Assembly (NCBI GenBank): GCA_914767885.1
Contig: CAJZBQ010000051.1
Location: 752,001 to 816,000 of the forward strand
DNA: 64,000 bases
Source of the DNA: Blepharisma stoltei
Lineage: Eukaryota > Ciliophora > Heterotrichea > Heterotrichida > Blepharismidae
Direction of reading: 5' to 3'
Position 1 is the stretch's first letter, and each line of letters opens with the position of its first letter. Shown piece after piece: positions 53,884-64,000 of this stretch. The translations under genes and the position numbers were made by a program. Below the pieces are notes generated by a model. The model did not search any database, had not been told where the DNA came from, and worked only from the letters and a program-made list of their open reading frames with translations.

Positions 53884-56800
53884 CTAATCATCTACAGGAG
53901 GACTTTTATCTCCACTTTGCGAGAAAACTGAAAGGGAACTTGGCTTTCGAAACCTCAAATGGAAGGGAGATCCGTTTAATGAAATTTTAATAGGTCTGGC
54001 CACTGTTTTGGTTTGCTTTATTAAGTCTTCTATTTTGGAATAATATTCTTTTGTTAGAGATCGCTTCAAGCCTGGAGCATCAGTTTCATCTTGTGATCTC
54101 GGTATCCCAGCTTTTTCTTGCAAATCCAAAAACATATTAATCCACCTTCCCAGCACCTCATGCAGCTCATTAATTTCTGATTGTTTTCTTGCCAGTTCTT
54201 TCTCACAAGAATTTTTTAAAGAATCAACATATTCTTTTCACCTATCTTTTTCTTTTAAGTAGACTTCCAAATTTTCATGTTGATATGTCTCTAGTAATAG
54301 CTTAAAAGTCGTACTTTCAGATTTGGCGATTTCATACCCATTTTTTATTTGCTGATTAAACAGTGTCTGCACTTCCAAATTTGTTTCAAGACTTCTGACC
54401 TTATAAGGGTCATTTTGGTCGCCATGATCCCCGAACGAAGCTTTGAGCCCTGCAAATCTAGGGGTTATATCATCAAATCTAGGAGACGGAGAAAACAACT
54501 TGTAATTCAATGCAGTATTCATTCGGTTTGACCTTCTTATATCTGGCTTGTCCATTATTATAGTTGGCCTTATACCTCTTATGAACTTCCCTTTTGGAGT
54601 TGGATCTGACAATTTTTCTTTGCCCCAGTGCTCATTTTCAAGCTTATTCATAAGATTTATGATTTTGTTAAATGAGTTATGCAGATGGTCTACAAGCTGC
54701 TCAAGGGCTCCAATTTTGTTTTCTTGGAATTTTGAGAGCTTCAATTTCAAGTTGAATTTTTCTTTTAGTAAATTGTATTTCCATTGAAGGTCATAGATTC
54801 TCCTTATAAGCTCGCAATTGATGAGACCTGACTGAATAACTTGCTTTCTAAGCTGGAATGCAACGATTTCTGAACTGATATCGGAGTTGTCTTCGAGGAC
54901 TGTACAAAGTTCTTGGGAGTATAAGTCTTGGGTTTTCAGCACAGAAATGTTTAATGGCATGTCAATTTCCACTTCATTAATCTTTGTCATCAAAAGGGAA
55001 GTTTCTTCAGTTTGCACAGGAATTTCGCCTGTTAAGGCAGCATCAACAGTTGCATCGATGAACTCTCACTCACTAACTGTTTCTCCTGAAGATCATACAT
55101 GGGGGTGGGCCATCTGCACTCTTAGAACCGATAGCAGATAGATTTATTGGAAAGCCGGGGATCTTGTGGAAGGAAGGACAGTATTCGGAAATGAATATCA
55201 AGCCAGGTTTTACTTGACTTGGTGAAGCAAATGTCGGGCTTAGCTGACAGCATGCTCACATCCAGTCTAGGGTTTTTCCTCGTGGGGAAATCGTTCACTG
55301 GAGTTGGAAAGCGGAAGTTCAGCAAGGTCAGAGGTAACCAATTGGCTAATCGAAAATCCTTACCGCGATACAAGCGTTGTGTCTGGACCTGGGGGTCCAT
55401 TTAGTTAGCAGCTCGACCAGAAAATTCGATTTTTCAAATTTTCGGAATAGGCAAACCCGCTTGCGTGCAGCATGGTGACCCAGAGTCTCTGGCTCTCGGG
55501 TAGCGAGTGCAAGTCCTAGTCCGTAAGGAGCAACACAGTGGAAGGCCGTGCCCAGACTGGCAAGCACGCGGTAGAGCATTATACGGAGGCGAGTAGTGGC
55601 CTGCCAGCCTGTAGGGACTTATCTATTAGTAATTAAGTTAAGACTGTTTCTCCTGCTTTTATTTTTGATAAGCTATCGCTGAACCTATTATTGGCTTGGT
55701 TTAAGTGAGATATTAGCATCTCTATCTGCTTCTTCAGACTTCTGTTTTCTTCTACAATCGCCTTGTAAGCATTTTCGTCAGTTTGCTTCATAATCAGCAG
55801 TTTTTTGTAGCATTCAAAGGATTCTGAAGAAGATGTTTCAGCTTTTATTCTTTTTCTTTGTTCTCTGCTCAGCTCATCTTCAAGCTCGCTTACCTTGCTT
55901 TCCAAATTTTCTTTATCCTGCTTTAAAGAATAAAGCTCTTCAATAATTTGATCATTTTGCCCGAAATCATCCACTAGCTCCCCCCTCCTTGAGCGAACAA
56001 AAAAACTTTGCTCGCTCATGGTGGGGGTTAATTTTTTTTTTTTAAAAATTTATATATAAATTTCATAGTATTTTTTTTTTTCAAAAATTCCAATTCGTAA
56101 AAATTGAGAAGCAAAAATTAATTTGTAAATTCTATGTTTGAAATGAGAGCTGTTCGAAATTTAATAGAGATTTCAGTATCCAAATTATCACTTATATATC
56201 AAAATATTTTTTTCATAAATACAGTTTCTATTGAAAAAATTTGTGTTCACGCACAGAGGGTGGGTTTTTTTGGAAAAAAAAAATAAGGATTTCTCCAATT
56301 GTTTGTTCGCTCACGGCGGGGGAAGTAAGGAAATTCTTCGTTTATCAATAGCAAATGAGACTCCAATATCTTCAGTACTCCTGAAGTCTTCTGATTTCTG
56401 ATCTTCTTCTGTTGGCAATGATGGAGAATTTTGCTGAGGTATGGTAGGAGAGCTTTCCTTTAGAGATTTTTTGAGTCTTTTTATTTCATCTTTTGCATCA
56501 GCTAATTTTTTCTTTAATTTTGCAATCATTTTCATATAGGCTTCAGGAGATCTTTTTATGTTTAGCTTAACTTTATTTTTGATAGTCTTCGCACGCTGAG
56601 CAAATTTGAGAGTGTTTAATGTATCTTCTAGATTTCTTGGGTGAGGTGAACAATTCACTATAAGGGTTGTTTTATAGTTACCACCTAAGGATTCTTGCAA
56701 AAGCCTAGTTAATTTTGAATCTCTGTAAGGAATATGCTCTTGATTGCTGGTTAAAGCATGAATAACATTCCCCAAAGCGCTGAGAGACAAGTTTATTTTT

Positions 56801-57591
56801 TTAGCTTCTTCAAGCTTATTCCCAGTCACTCCTGTTTGGTTGATTTTCTCACAGCCTGCTAAGTCAACTAGATTCAGAATTCCTCTTTTCTCTGTATCAT
56901 TGGGAAATTTTTGATTGACCTCAAGCATAAAAAGCTGATGACTCCTTGAGCTGACTTGATTCATTTTTGTTGAAGCTACAGTTCTATTGCTTTCCCCTAA
57001 AGACAAAACTTCAACCATTTCTTCCTCACAAACCACATACATCTCAGTTAGCCCTTGAACATAAATCCCTCTCCTCGGATCTTCTTTAATTTTCAAATTT
57101 GTGTTATTCCCCAATAAATCCTTTAAAGTTTCTTTATAAATTTCAAGCATCGAACACTTTAAGGTGTATTCTGCCTCATCCTTAGCATTTGACAGGTAAT
57201 CAAAAATCAAGCTAATAGCTCTTGGGATGATTCCTCTTGTTAAATCATCATAAATATCCAAACCCATCATAGTGTAGGATTTGCCAGAACCTGTTTGTCC
57301 ATATGCGAAAACAGTACCATTGTATCCAGCTAAAATATCCTCAATGATAGGTTTTCCTACACATTCAAAAATATCAGGCTGCTCTGTGTTTGGAGGGAAA
57401 ACTTTGTCATATATAAAATTATCCGGATTGCTATTGCTATGTGCCACACTAACTGTCGAGTCGTCTGGAAAGGAGTAATGCTCTGCTTTGTTTTCTGGAA
57501 GCTGGAGTTCAATATCAATTAATGGTCGGAAACGGCAAACAACCTTGATGTTGCTTGCTTCTCTCATTGTCTGCTGCCTTTTGGCCAACAT
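53884..57591 (-). CDS. Kinesin, kinesin-1-like motor, one IES and one retroposon
   Basis: Plus-end microtubule motor. 929 aa after removing IES 55975-56325 and retroposon S11 (567 bp with one TSD). The N-terminal motor domain (residues about 10-350) has VVCRFRPL, AYGQTGSGKSYTMMG P-loop, SSRSHQLF switch I, LVDLAGCEK switch II, LSALGNVIHAL and IPYRDSKLTRLLQ. The neck continues KTIKNKVKLNIKRSP, as in kinesin-1. Coiled coil follows, with GRWINMF near the C-terminus. TGA reads as Trp (DRWKEYVD, SEWEFID). Two TGA codons and both insertions explain the split ORFs. Start MLAKRQQTMREASNIKV. Confidence 0.88.
55089..55642 (+). mobile_element. SINE-like retroposon S11 in the kinesin gene, 13-bp TSD
   Basis: Flanked by actgtttctcctg at 55076-55088 and 55643-55655. 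Removal joins KAGETV to SEWEFIDATVD. No TA in the TSD. GC-rich body; the 3' end is AT-rich (tctattagtaattaag). Confidence 0.85.
55975..56325. mobile_element. CTCCC-family IES in the kinesin gene (351 bp, TA)
   Basis: TA at 55975-55976 and 56326-56327. Ends gctcccccctccttgagcg and gctcacggcgggggaag. The body matches 52124-52500 in inverse orientation. Removal joins RRISL to VDDFGQND. Confidence 0.88.
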
Positions 57592-58155
57592 GGTGATTAT
57601 TCTAATTTATTTTGAATTACATTAAAGATTGATTTATAGTTATTTATAGTCATATTCTATGGTTTGAAAAAAAAATATTTAAACTAATATTTCTATGCTG
57701 AATGCAAAACTATTTTATTCAAATGATGAGAGCATGAAAGACTTAATAATTAATGTAGTGCATATGTGAATAGATAAATTATTCTAAATTAAATGATTTT
57801 ATTAACTAATCAAAAATATTGAACATCACCGATTCATGGACATTTTCACACTTTTCATTAAATAAAAAGCTATTCAAGAATTAATTTCAGATTCTAATAA
57901 TATAACATGTAAAAGTTGAGGCATCGTGCTGCTCTATAAATAAGATATAACTCCAACTACTTTATTAAATTTATGGATTTTGCTTTTCATAATTGAGAAT
58001 CAGTTAAGCTTAGCTAGACTTAGATAAATAGTGTACTAGAGTAGCTTGAAAACAAGTCAATAAGCCAAACGAACTCACAATATTTTTTAAGATTGAGTCA
58101 GCACACAAAGCAATTTGAAGAGTGTTAGAAAAAGAATATTATTATGAAAACGAAT
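57592..58155. other. AT-rich intergenic stretch, nothing recognised
   Basis: 564 bp between the kinesin start and the kinase stop. No ORF, repeat or duplication supported. Confidence 0.5.
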
Positions 58156-59361
58156 TTACCTTTCAGCACTCGGAGATCTACAAAGCTTACTCACATACTT
58201 CAATGTGGTATCTAGATTCTCTTGTTTACCTTCTTTCAGCCATTGATCTTCAGCTATTTCACTTATATTTGGCCTTGCTGAAGGATTCAAAGATAGCATT
58301 TTCTTCAAAAGTATCTTTGCTCTTGCAGGTATTGAGTCAGGAAATTCACTGATTCCAAGCACAATTTTTCTGAATAAATCTCTATCACTTGTGCCTCTGA
58401 ATGGGAAGGTCCCTGTCAAAATGACATAAAGCATCACTCCAAGTGCCCAAATGTCAGCTGGAGGCCCAAAAAAATCCTTTCTTTTCACGATTTCTGGAGC
58501 CATATAGCTTGGAGTTCCACAAAAAGACCTCGAAGGCTGGTCTTTTTGCATAATGCACGAAAATCCAAAATCTATCAGCTTAATGTTATTGCTCGAGTCA
58601 AGTAAAATATTTTCCAATTTAATGTCTCTATGGCTAATATCCATTTCGTGTAAATATTTGACTGCAGAAACGCATTGTTTGAAAATCCTTTTAGCTTCTT
58701 CTTCATTTAGTTTTCTAACCAGCCTTGATTTCACATAGGAATGCAATGAGCATCCACCAACATATTCTTGGATCAAATGAATGTGTCGGGTCGATTTGAT
58801 GGCTTTGTGAAGCTTTACAATATGAGGATGGTCTAGTTTCTGCATGATTTGGATTTCTCTACGCAAATTCCTTCTCCGATGAGGCTGAGTAAGTTTTGAC
58901 TTGTCATAAGATTTAATAGCAACTTGCATCTTGGTTTGTTTATCTACAGCCTGCTTGACTATAGCATAAGCTCCCTGCCCTAGAGCCCGACCAATTATAT
59001 AGTCGTTGATATCGCCGTCCACAAGATCGTTAAGTTCCTTTGTAGGGGATTCAATAGAAGGTCTCGCAGAGTTTGATCTGGCCTTCTTTAAATAATTATT
59101 TTCTGTGGCAAAAATGTTGGCGATGTTATAAGGAGGCTCAGTCACTTTTTTGGAACTTAGGGGCCTTGAAGGCACTTTTTCATTGCTTCGATCTGTAGCA
59201 ATCTTGGCTAGAGTATTGGTAAGATCTTTTCCAGTGAACTCTCTATGAGTTTTCAATTTGTTCTCAATAAGATTTGGGGTCAAGCTTGTTCTTTGGTTTC
59301 TGGTGTATATCACTGTATTCCCTATCTTTGGTTTCGATGACATCGGGTTATGAATTTTCAT
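58156..59361 (-). CDS. CAMK-type serine/threonine protein kinase
   Basis: 401 aa, uninterrupted. Kinase domain at residues about 115-375: GQGAYAIVKQA Gly-rich loop, VAIKSYDKS, MDISHRDIKLENIL (HRD), LIDFGFSC (DFG), GTPSYMAPEIVKR, DIWALGVMLYVILTGTFPF, ending SARPNISEIAEDQWLKEG. The APE and insert pattern fits SNF1/MARK/CAMKL-type kinases. The N-terminal 115 residues are basic, low-complexity and possibly regulatory. Start ATG 59361 (MKIHNPMSSKPKIGN). Confidence 0.85.
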   Translation of the reverse strand: MKIHNPMSSKPKIGNTVIYTRNQRTSLTPNLIENKLKTHREFTGKDLTNTLAKIATDRSNEKVPSRPLSSKKVTEPPYNIANIFATENNYLKKARSNSARPSIESPTKELNDLVDGDINDYIIGRALGQGAYAIVKQAVDKQTKMQVAIKSYDKSKLTQPHRRRNLRREIQIMQKLDHPHIVKLHKAIKSTRHIHLIQEYVGGCSLHSYVKSRLVRKLNEEEAKRIFKQCVSAVKYLHEMDISHRDIKLENILLDSSNNIKLIDFGFSCIMQKDQPSRSFCGTPSYMAPEIVKRKDFFGPPADIWALGVMLYVILTGTFPFRGTSDRDLFRKIVLGISEFPDSIPARAKILLKKMLSLNPSARPNISEIAEDQWLKEGKQENLDTTLKYVSKLCRSPSAER

Positions 59362-60135
59362 TTTTTAAATTTAAATAGCTAAGAAAAGCAGTTAATTATT
59401 TAGGATGTGAAAGATAGTAAACTTTTGACTTTAAAAATAAGAAAATAATTGAAATTTATTTTAGGGAACAATTTTTATTTTGGTTTATAAGTCTATATGT
59501 AAATTGACAAAAGTATAAGTTCTATTTGTTAGAAATTTTATCCTAATCATACTTTGATTGGATAAAATCCTGATATAAATATATATTGCCACTCTAAATG
59601 AGTTCAACATTTTTTGTGCTTTTTTATTGACTGACTATTCACAAGAAATGCAATCTCAAATTCTATTCTTAGCAATCAAAAAACAAAAAAAGCATCTTAA
59701 TTAATGTTGTATTTAATAGAGTGATAGATATCAAGCATAAAGTTGAAGGCAAAGTAGTTTATCTTAAGGTCAGAAGCCTAAAACTTAATTTATTATATTT
59801 TTCACTTCATAAATGGTAATAGTGATCTCCATAGAAAGTTAGCTAGGTATCATTTATGATAGCCTAAATCGCGCTAAACTAAGTTGTACTATGTGTTTTA
59901 TCCTATTCTGCTAATATACCAATAAAAGATATACTCATTTCCAATAAAATAAAAATATCTGTGATTAATTGTTACCCTTTTTACTATATGAAATAGGATA
60001 TCTGCTATCCACAAATCTATTTATTTATCATAAATCAGCATAGTTCATTAGCTTTCCATTTTTAATGATTGGCTATTACTAGAATTTTCCATAATCCTTA
60101 AATTTTAATTGATGGATCATGGCTAATAATAAAAA
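59362..60135. other. AT-rich intergenic stretch, nothing recognised
   Basis: 774 bp between divergent genes; short AT palindromes only. The largest gap without a recognisable feature in this window. Confidence 0.5.
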
Positions 60136-60852
60136 ATGGCAATGCAACAAAATCAAAATATGCTTATCGTCAGGCCTCTCAGAGCCAAAATTGAAGATGA
60201 TTTCAATAAGAAAAGCCTCAATCCTTATTGTTTATTGAGAATCGGAAACCAAGTGAAGTATACAGATGTGTGCTTTAAAGGTGGGTTAAATCCTTTTTGG
60301 GATAATATCATTCGCTTTGATCTTTCTGGCCAAGATGAAAATTTCAACATAAGCATCTGGCATAAAGGTAGGCTTGTCCCTGACTTTGAAATGTGCAGCA
60401 GCCAAATTCCTCTTAGCAGAATAACAGCAAGCAAAACATTTGACGACTGGATTGAGCTTCACTATGAGGGCAGAAAAATCGGGGTTATCAGACTTTTTAT
60501 AACTTATAATCTTACTAAGACTCAACATGAATCACAATCTCAAGAAGGTCTTGTATCAATTAATCTGAGTCCAGGAGCAAGTGAAGAAATCAGATACACT
60601 GATAAAGGGTATGTCCGTGTCAAGAGAAGAGAAGATGAATACACAAAAGAGTACCTAAAAGAGGTTAGTGAGCCTGGCTTCTGGGGACATTTTTACTCTG
60701 GAGTCACAGTGATTCCTTTTGGAGAAAGAGAAATTAGGAAATCTGGAGAAAAGGAGCAAGAGCAATCTTCTATGAAAAAAGAGCAGACAGCTGAGAAAAA
60801 GGATATCCGTCAGCAATCTCAAGCTCCTCAGCAATCAAGCCCAGCCCATTAA
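60136..60852 (+). CDS. C2-domain protein
   Basis: 238 aa. C2 domain at residues about 8-130: strand LIVRPLRAKIEDDFNKKSLN, then PYCLLRIGNQVKYTDVCFKG and PFWDNIIRFDLSG, the usual C2 'NPxW' block (LNPFWDN), followed by ISIWHKGRL and DDWIELHYEG. The acidic loop Asp residues needed for Ca2+ binding are only partly present, so Ca2+ dependence is uncertain. The C-terminal 100 residues are Gln/Glu/Lys-rich. Uninterrupted. Confidence 0.78.
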   Translation: MAMQQNQNMLIVRPLRAKIEDDFNKKSLNPYCLLRIGNQVKYTDVCFKGGLNPFWDNIIRFDLSGQDENFNISIWHKGRLVPDFEMCSSQIPLSRITASKTFDDWIELHYEGRKIGVIRLFITYNLTKTQHESQSQEGLVSINLSPGASEEIRYTDKGYVRVKRREDEYTKEYLKEVSEPGFWGHFYSGVTVIPFGEREIRKSGEKEQEQSSMKKEQTAEKKDIRQQSQAPQQSSPAH

Positions 60853-61446
60853 ATGATTAATTAATTTTTAATTTTTAAAGCGTGTTTAATGAATTGATAT
60901 TTTGAATGCTTAATATAGTAAAAGTCATAAAATATTTTTTAGTTTATTTTTAAAATGCTTTTCTATTATATGTTTATGAATTTTAGTTTATTCGCACCAA
61001 ATTTGAATCTAATAAATCCATTGATTTCAATATTTATTTGAATAAGTCTTATGGCTCTTAAATTAATTGCAATTTTATATAAACCTAAATTTCACAAACA
61101 ATATTATAGACTTCATATCACAAGAATTGATTACCCTTTTTAATATGACTATTTAAATTTTTCAAAAAATTAGCTTCCTTCATATAGGTAGCCAGAATCA
61201 GAAGATTTACAGCTAAAGTTCATTATAGAAAAATTGCACAAGTAGTTTTATTATCTTTTAATAATGTTAATTTAAGGAAATATTGTCCATTTTAATTCAA
61301 GAAGAGATAATTATCCAAATTTCATCCTGTATTATCTAATTAAGATAGAAAGATGACTACCATATTGAACAATCACAGATGCCCGGCATAAGCTTTACCT
61401 CTGGAAACAAAGATATTTCTTAAGATAACTAATAAAAATATAAAAT
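60853..61446. other. AT-rich intergenic stretch, nothing recognised
   Basis: 594 bp with no ORF, duplication or palindrome that I can support; upstream region of the ion channel gene. Confidence 0.5.
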
Positions 61447-64000
61447 ATGATTAGTCCTACCAGGATGAGACGATCTTCTGGGGCGAGTGATTACTATAGT
61501 CCAGGACTAGAAAGGCTTAGCGAAAAAATATTCGGACGAACAACAAAGAAGAAGCCAACAGTCAAAACTCCAATTGAAAAGAAAACCAAAGGAAGGCAAA
61601 CTTTTATAAAGCTAACATCATTAAGCCAAAGCGATTTCCAGATTAAATGAGCACTTCTAATTTTCACTATAAACCTTTACAATCTTTTTACAGTGCCTTT
61701 ATTTTTAGGGATTCAAGGATTTCCTTGGGGAGTATGGCTAGCGTTGGAAATTTCTTTTGAGGTAATTTTCATCATTGATTACATCTCAAGGATTATCTTT
61801 AAAAGATTTGAAATTTGAAAGCGCCTCTGGATGCTGCATGAGAAAAGCGACTATGCGCACTTATCATGTCTATTGCTTTCATCAGTTCCTTATTCCTTTT
61901 TGTCATTAGCGATTGGTCTCGATTTAGAAGGATATACTGTTGCGTCTCTTAGAGCGCTTAAACTGCTAAGATTCTTTCAATTTTTAACATGATTTTCAAA
62001 CCAAGAAGTAATATCAAAGGCTCCTGAAGGATTAAAGATGAGGATTTTTAAAAATTTGATTCTTCTTCTTGGAACAATTCACTACTCTGGGATGCTCCTA
62101 GCATTGATAGCAAGAATAGAAATTGATAATGGAGATACTGGAACTTGATTACAGCCTTGAATTGATGGAGGAGCTAGGAAATATGAAATCTACATAGACT
62201 CTGTATTCTGGGCTACAGCAACTTTATCAACGATTGGCTATAATGATACAACACCATCCACTCTTGCAGAAAAGTATGCATCATCCTTTATCATGGTTAT
62301 TGGGGCTTCCATCTGTGCGTGGGTCTCTGGGAGCATTGTTTCAGCATTAATTACATTAAAGTTTAAAGAATATGAAACTCAAGAAAAGATAGAAAGAGTA
62401 AAGAAGTGATGCAGACTAAGGCATTTGACACCAAAACTAAGCAAGAGAATTATTACCTACTACTCTTCTATAAGAAATCAATTTTCCTACATCATTGATG
62501 TCGAATTTTTGAAGGAGCTGCCAAGTTCACTGAGAGGTGAGATATCGACTGCTCTTCATGAAGATATGATACCAAAGGTTTCTCTTTTTGAAAAGGCCGA
62601 GCCAAGTTTTGTTCTTGAAATTCTCAAATACTTAAAGCCTAGTATCTTTATGAAGGGAGACTTTATCATAAGACAAGGAGACTACGGAGAAGAAATGTTC
62701 TTTGTCAAAGTAGGAATTGTTGAGATTATTGCAGCTGATGCAGAAATGATTATAACCCTTTTGTATGAAGGCGATTATTTTGGAGAAATAGGAGCTTTGC
62801 TTAATATTAGAAGAACAGTTTCTGTTCGCGCACAAACAGCAGCCATGATCTCTTCGATAGCTAAAGAAGACTTGGTTAGAATCCTGAAAGATTATCCGGA
62901 TTACCATGACTTTTTAGTCAAAGTTGGCCAGCAAAGAATGGCCACAACTAAAATGGAAGATTTTAACTTTACTTTAGAAATTCCAAAAGAGGAAGACTCT
63001 CCTGAAGATGAAAATGATGATGGTAATGAAAATGATAATATGAAATTAGAAGACAACCCACAAAAACCTGAGAATGCAGATATTGGGTGGCTAAGAACGT
63101 TTATATATAATGAAAAGCATGACCAAAAAAACCAAGAGCTCATAATAGATCCGTTCTCGGGTTTTTTTTATCTTTGGTCTTTTGTGCTAACTCTAGCTTT
63201 TGGCTTTTATCTATTTTATATCCCGTTTGCAATTGCTTTTGAATTTCCCCTGTATGGAGTATGGCTAGGTTTTGATATAGTTTCTTATATAATTTACATA
63301 ATAGATATGCCTATACATCTGAGAACTGCAATTTTCACACAGCTTGGGACATATACATGAGATCCATCAGTTCTACAAAAAAACTACTTAAACCGCTATT
63401 TGCTATGAGATGTTATTTCTGTGCTACCAATTGATTTTATATGTGAAGCAGCTGGCAGCTATCAATATGTTCCTGCCTTTTTTAGAATTCTAAGACTTTT
63501 CAAGTCTAAGAGAATTTATAGGCTCTATAAATACTTTTTCTATAACCCTCACTCAACATTATCATATGCACGTCTTTTAGCTCTCTTCGTATTCACTATT
63601 TATTTCAGCCATTTTATTGCTTGCATTTCCTTTTATTTAGGTAAACTGCAATACTGAATTGATCCAGATGCTCGTTTTAATCATCAAAATTTCATCAATT
63701 CATTCCCTCTTAATCACTATTACCCTCCTGGAACAATCATTTTAGATATCCCAATATATGATCAATATGTGAATTTATTATACTTCGGGTACTCAATAAG
63801 TACCTCTGGAGCGTATGGTGATATCCCTGTCCCAACAGTAGCTGAAAAAGCCCTCAATATTTTCTTTAATATCTCTTCTATGATACTAGCCGCATTTATT
63901 ATTGGAGAAGCAGCAAGCTTGGCTTCAAGCTACCATAAAAATCAAACTGAGTATTTAAAAAAATTGAGAGTGATAAAGGAATGGATGGCTCACTGTGATC
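61447..64000 (+). CDS. Tandem cyclic-nucleotide-gated/HCN-type cation channel (3' truncated by window)
   Basis: ORF from ATG 61447 with TGA codons as Trp (61650, 61817, 61990, 62150, 62159, 62409, 63360, 63407, 63657). Repeat 1: hydrophobic TM segments, S4-like SLRALKLLRFFQFL, pore helix VFWATATLSTIGYNDTTPS, then C-linker and a CNB domain (GDFIIRQGDYGEEMFFVKVG, FGEIGALLNIRRT) to about residue 515. An acidic linker then leads to a second TM block with FFRILRLFKSKRIYRLYKY and a pore-like GYSISTSGAYGDIPV, cut off at the window end. Two pore units in one chain resemble tandem CNG-type channels. Filters are atypical (IGYND and SGAYGD). Confidence 0.82.

Noticed and set aside
1-64000. Standard code with many pseudogenes
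   Set aside because: TGA falls at conserved Trp positions while TAA/TAG are avoided; exons show no decay outside inserts.
1-64000. CRISPR arrays, rRNA or operons
   Set aside because: No regularly spaced repeats, no rRNA-like sequence, and gene orientation is mixed without operon logic.

Overview
The window reads as germline (micronuclear) DNA of a heterotrich ciliate, most likely Blepharisma or a close relative. In-frame TGA occurs at tryptophan positions in conserved proteins (for example after position 16328 in the first cyclic-nucleotide-binding domain of the kinase, and in the acyl-CoA synthetase, ASCC3-type helicase, kinesin, tubulin ligase and ion-channel genes), while TAA and TAG are the stops. 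Six introns are exactly 15 nt, GTA...TAG. Genes are packed 3 to 60 bp apart in many places. This combination is known for Blepharisma; the species is an inference.

The dominant feature is that eleven of 27 genes are cut by DNA that must be removed to give a working protein. I find two classes. (1) Internal eliminated sequences (IESs) and MITE-like elements, 57 bp to 4.07 kb, bounded by TA or by short direct repeats (usually TA-containing), often palindromic and nested. (2) About eleven SINE-like retroposon insertions, roughly 220 to 650 bp when nested elements are discounted, with target-site duplications (TSDs) of 9 to 22 bp, several lacking TA, many starting with AAAATGG and ending in short AT-rich repeats. 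In every interrupted gene, removing each insert and one direct-repeat copy restores a continuous frame, and total coding length becomes a multiple of three: acyl-CoA synthetase 673 aa, UBA-RING 368, ARM protein 611, PKG 897, a basic protein 245, COG6 590, ankyrin-DHHC 534, ASCC3 1903, TTLL 632, coiled-coil 982, kinesin 929. The Rab gene also closes, but one of its IES boundaries is ambiguous.

Layout: 1-5.1 kb, an LRR-like gene end, mitochondrial ribosomal protein L22, a retroposon, an ACSBG-type synthetase and a small membrane protein. 5.4-9.3 kb, UBA-RING protein, D-2-hydroxyglutarate dehydrogenase and two membrane proteins. 9.3-15.3 kb, Rab GTPase and a ubiquitin-like/ARM protein holding a 2.4 kb nested IES. 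15.8-22 kb, a four-CNB cGMP-dependent-type kinase, a HYLS1-like protein and a basic protein. 22.2-30 kb, a possible structured RNA, a PB1/HTH-like protein, COG6 holding a 2.8 kb palindromic IES, a thioredoxin-like protein and an RSPH14-like ARM protein. 30.4-35.3 kb, an ankyrin-DHHC palmitoyltransferase with a 2 kb composite insertion, and an unknown protein. 35.4-45.7 kb, ASCC3 helicase holding a 4.07 kb transposon-like IES with a decayed OTU protease. 46-59.4 kb, TTLL polyglutamylase-like, coiled-coil protein, acylphosphatase, kinesin-1-like motor and a CAMK-type kinase. 60-64 kb, a C2 protein and a tandem cyclic-nucleotide-gated-type channel cut off by the window end.

Many genes fit a ciliated cell (TTLL, HYLS1-like, RSPH14-like, kinesin, PKG), but no operon-like logic is evident. 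The most notable biology is the retroposon insertions inside exons and the layered nesting of mobile elements inside DNA that must be eliminated.
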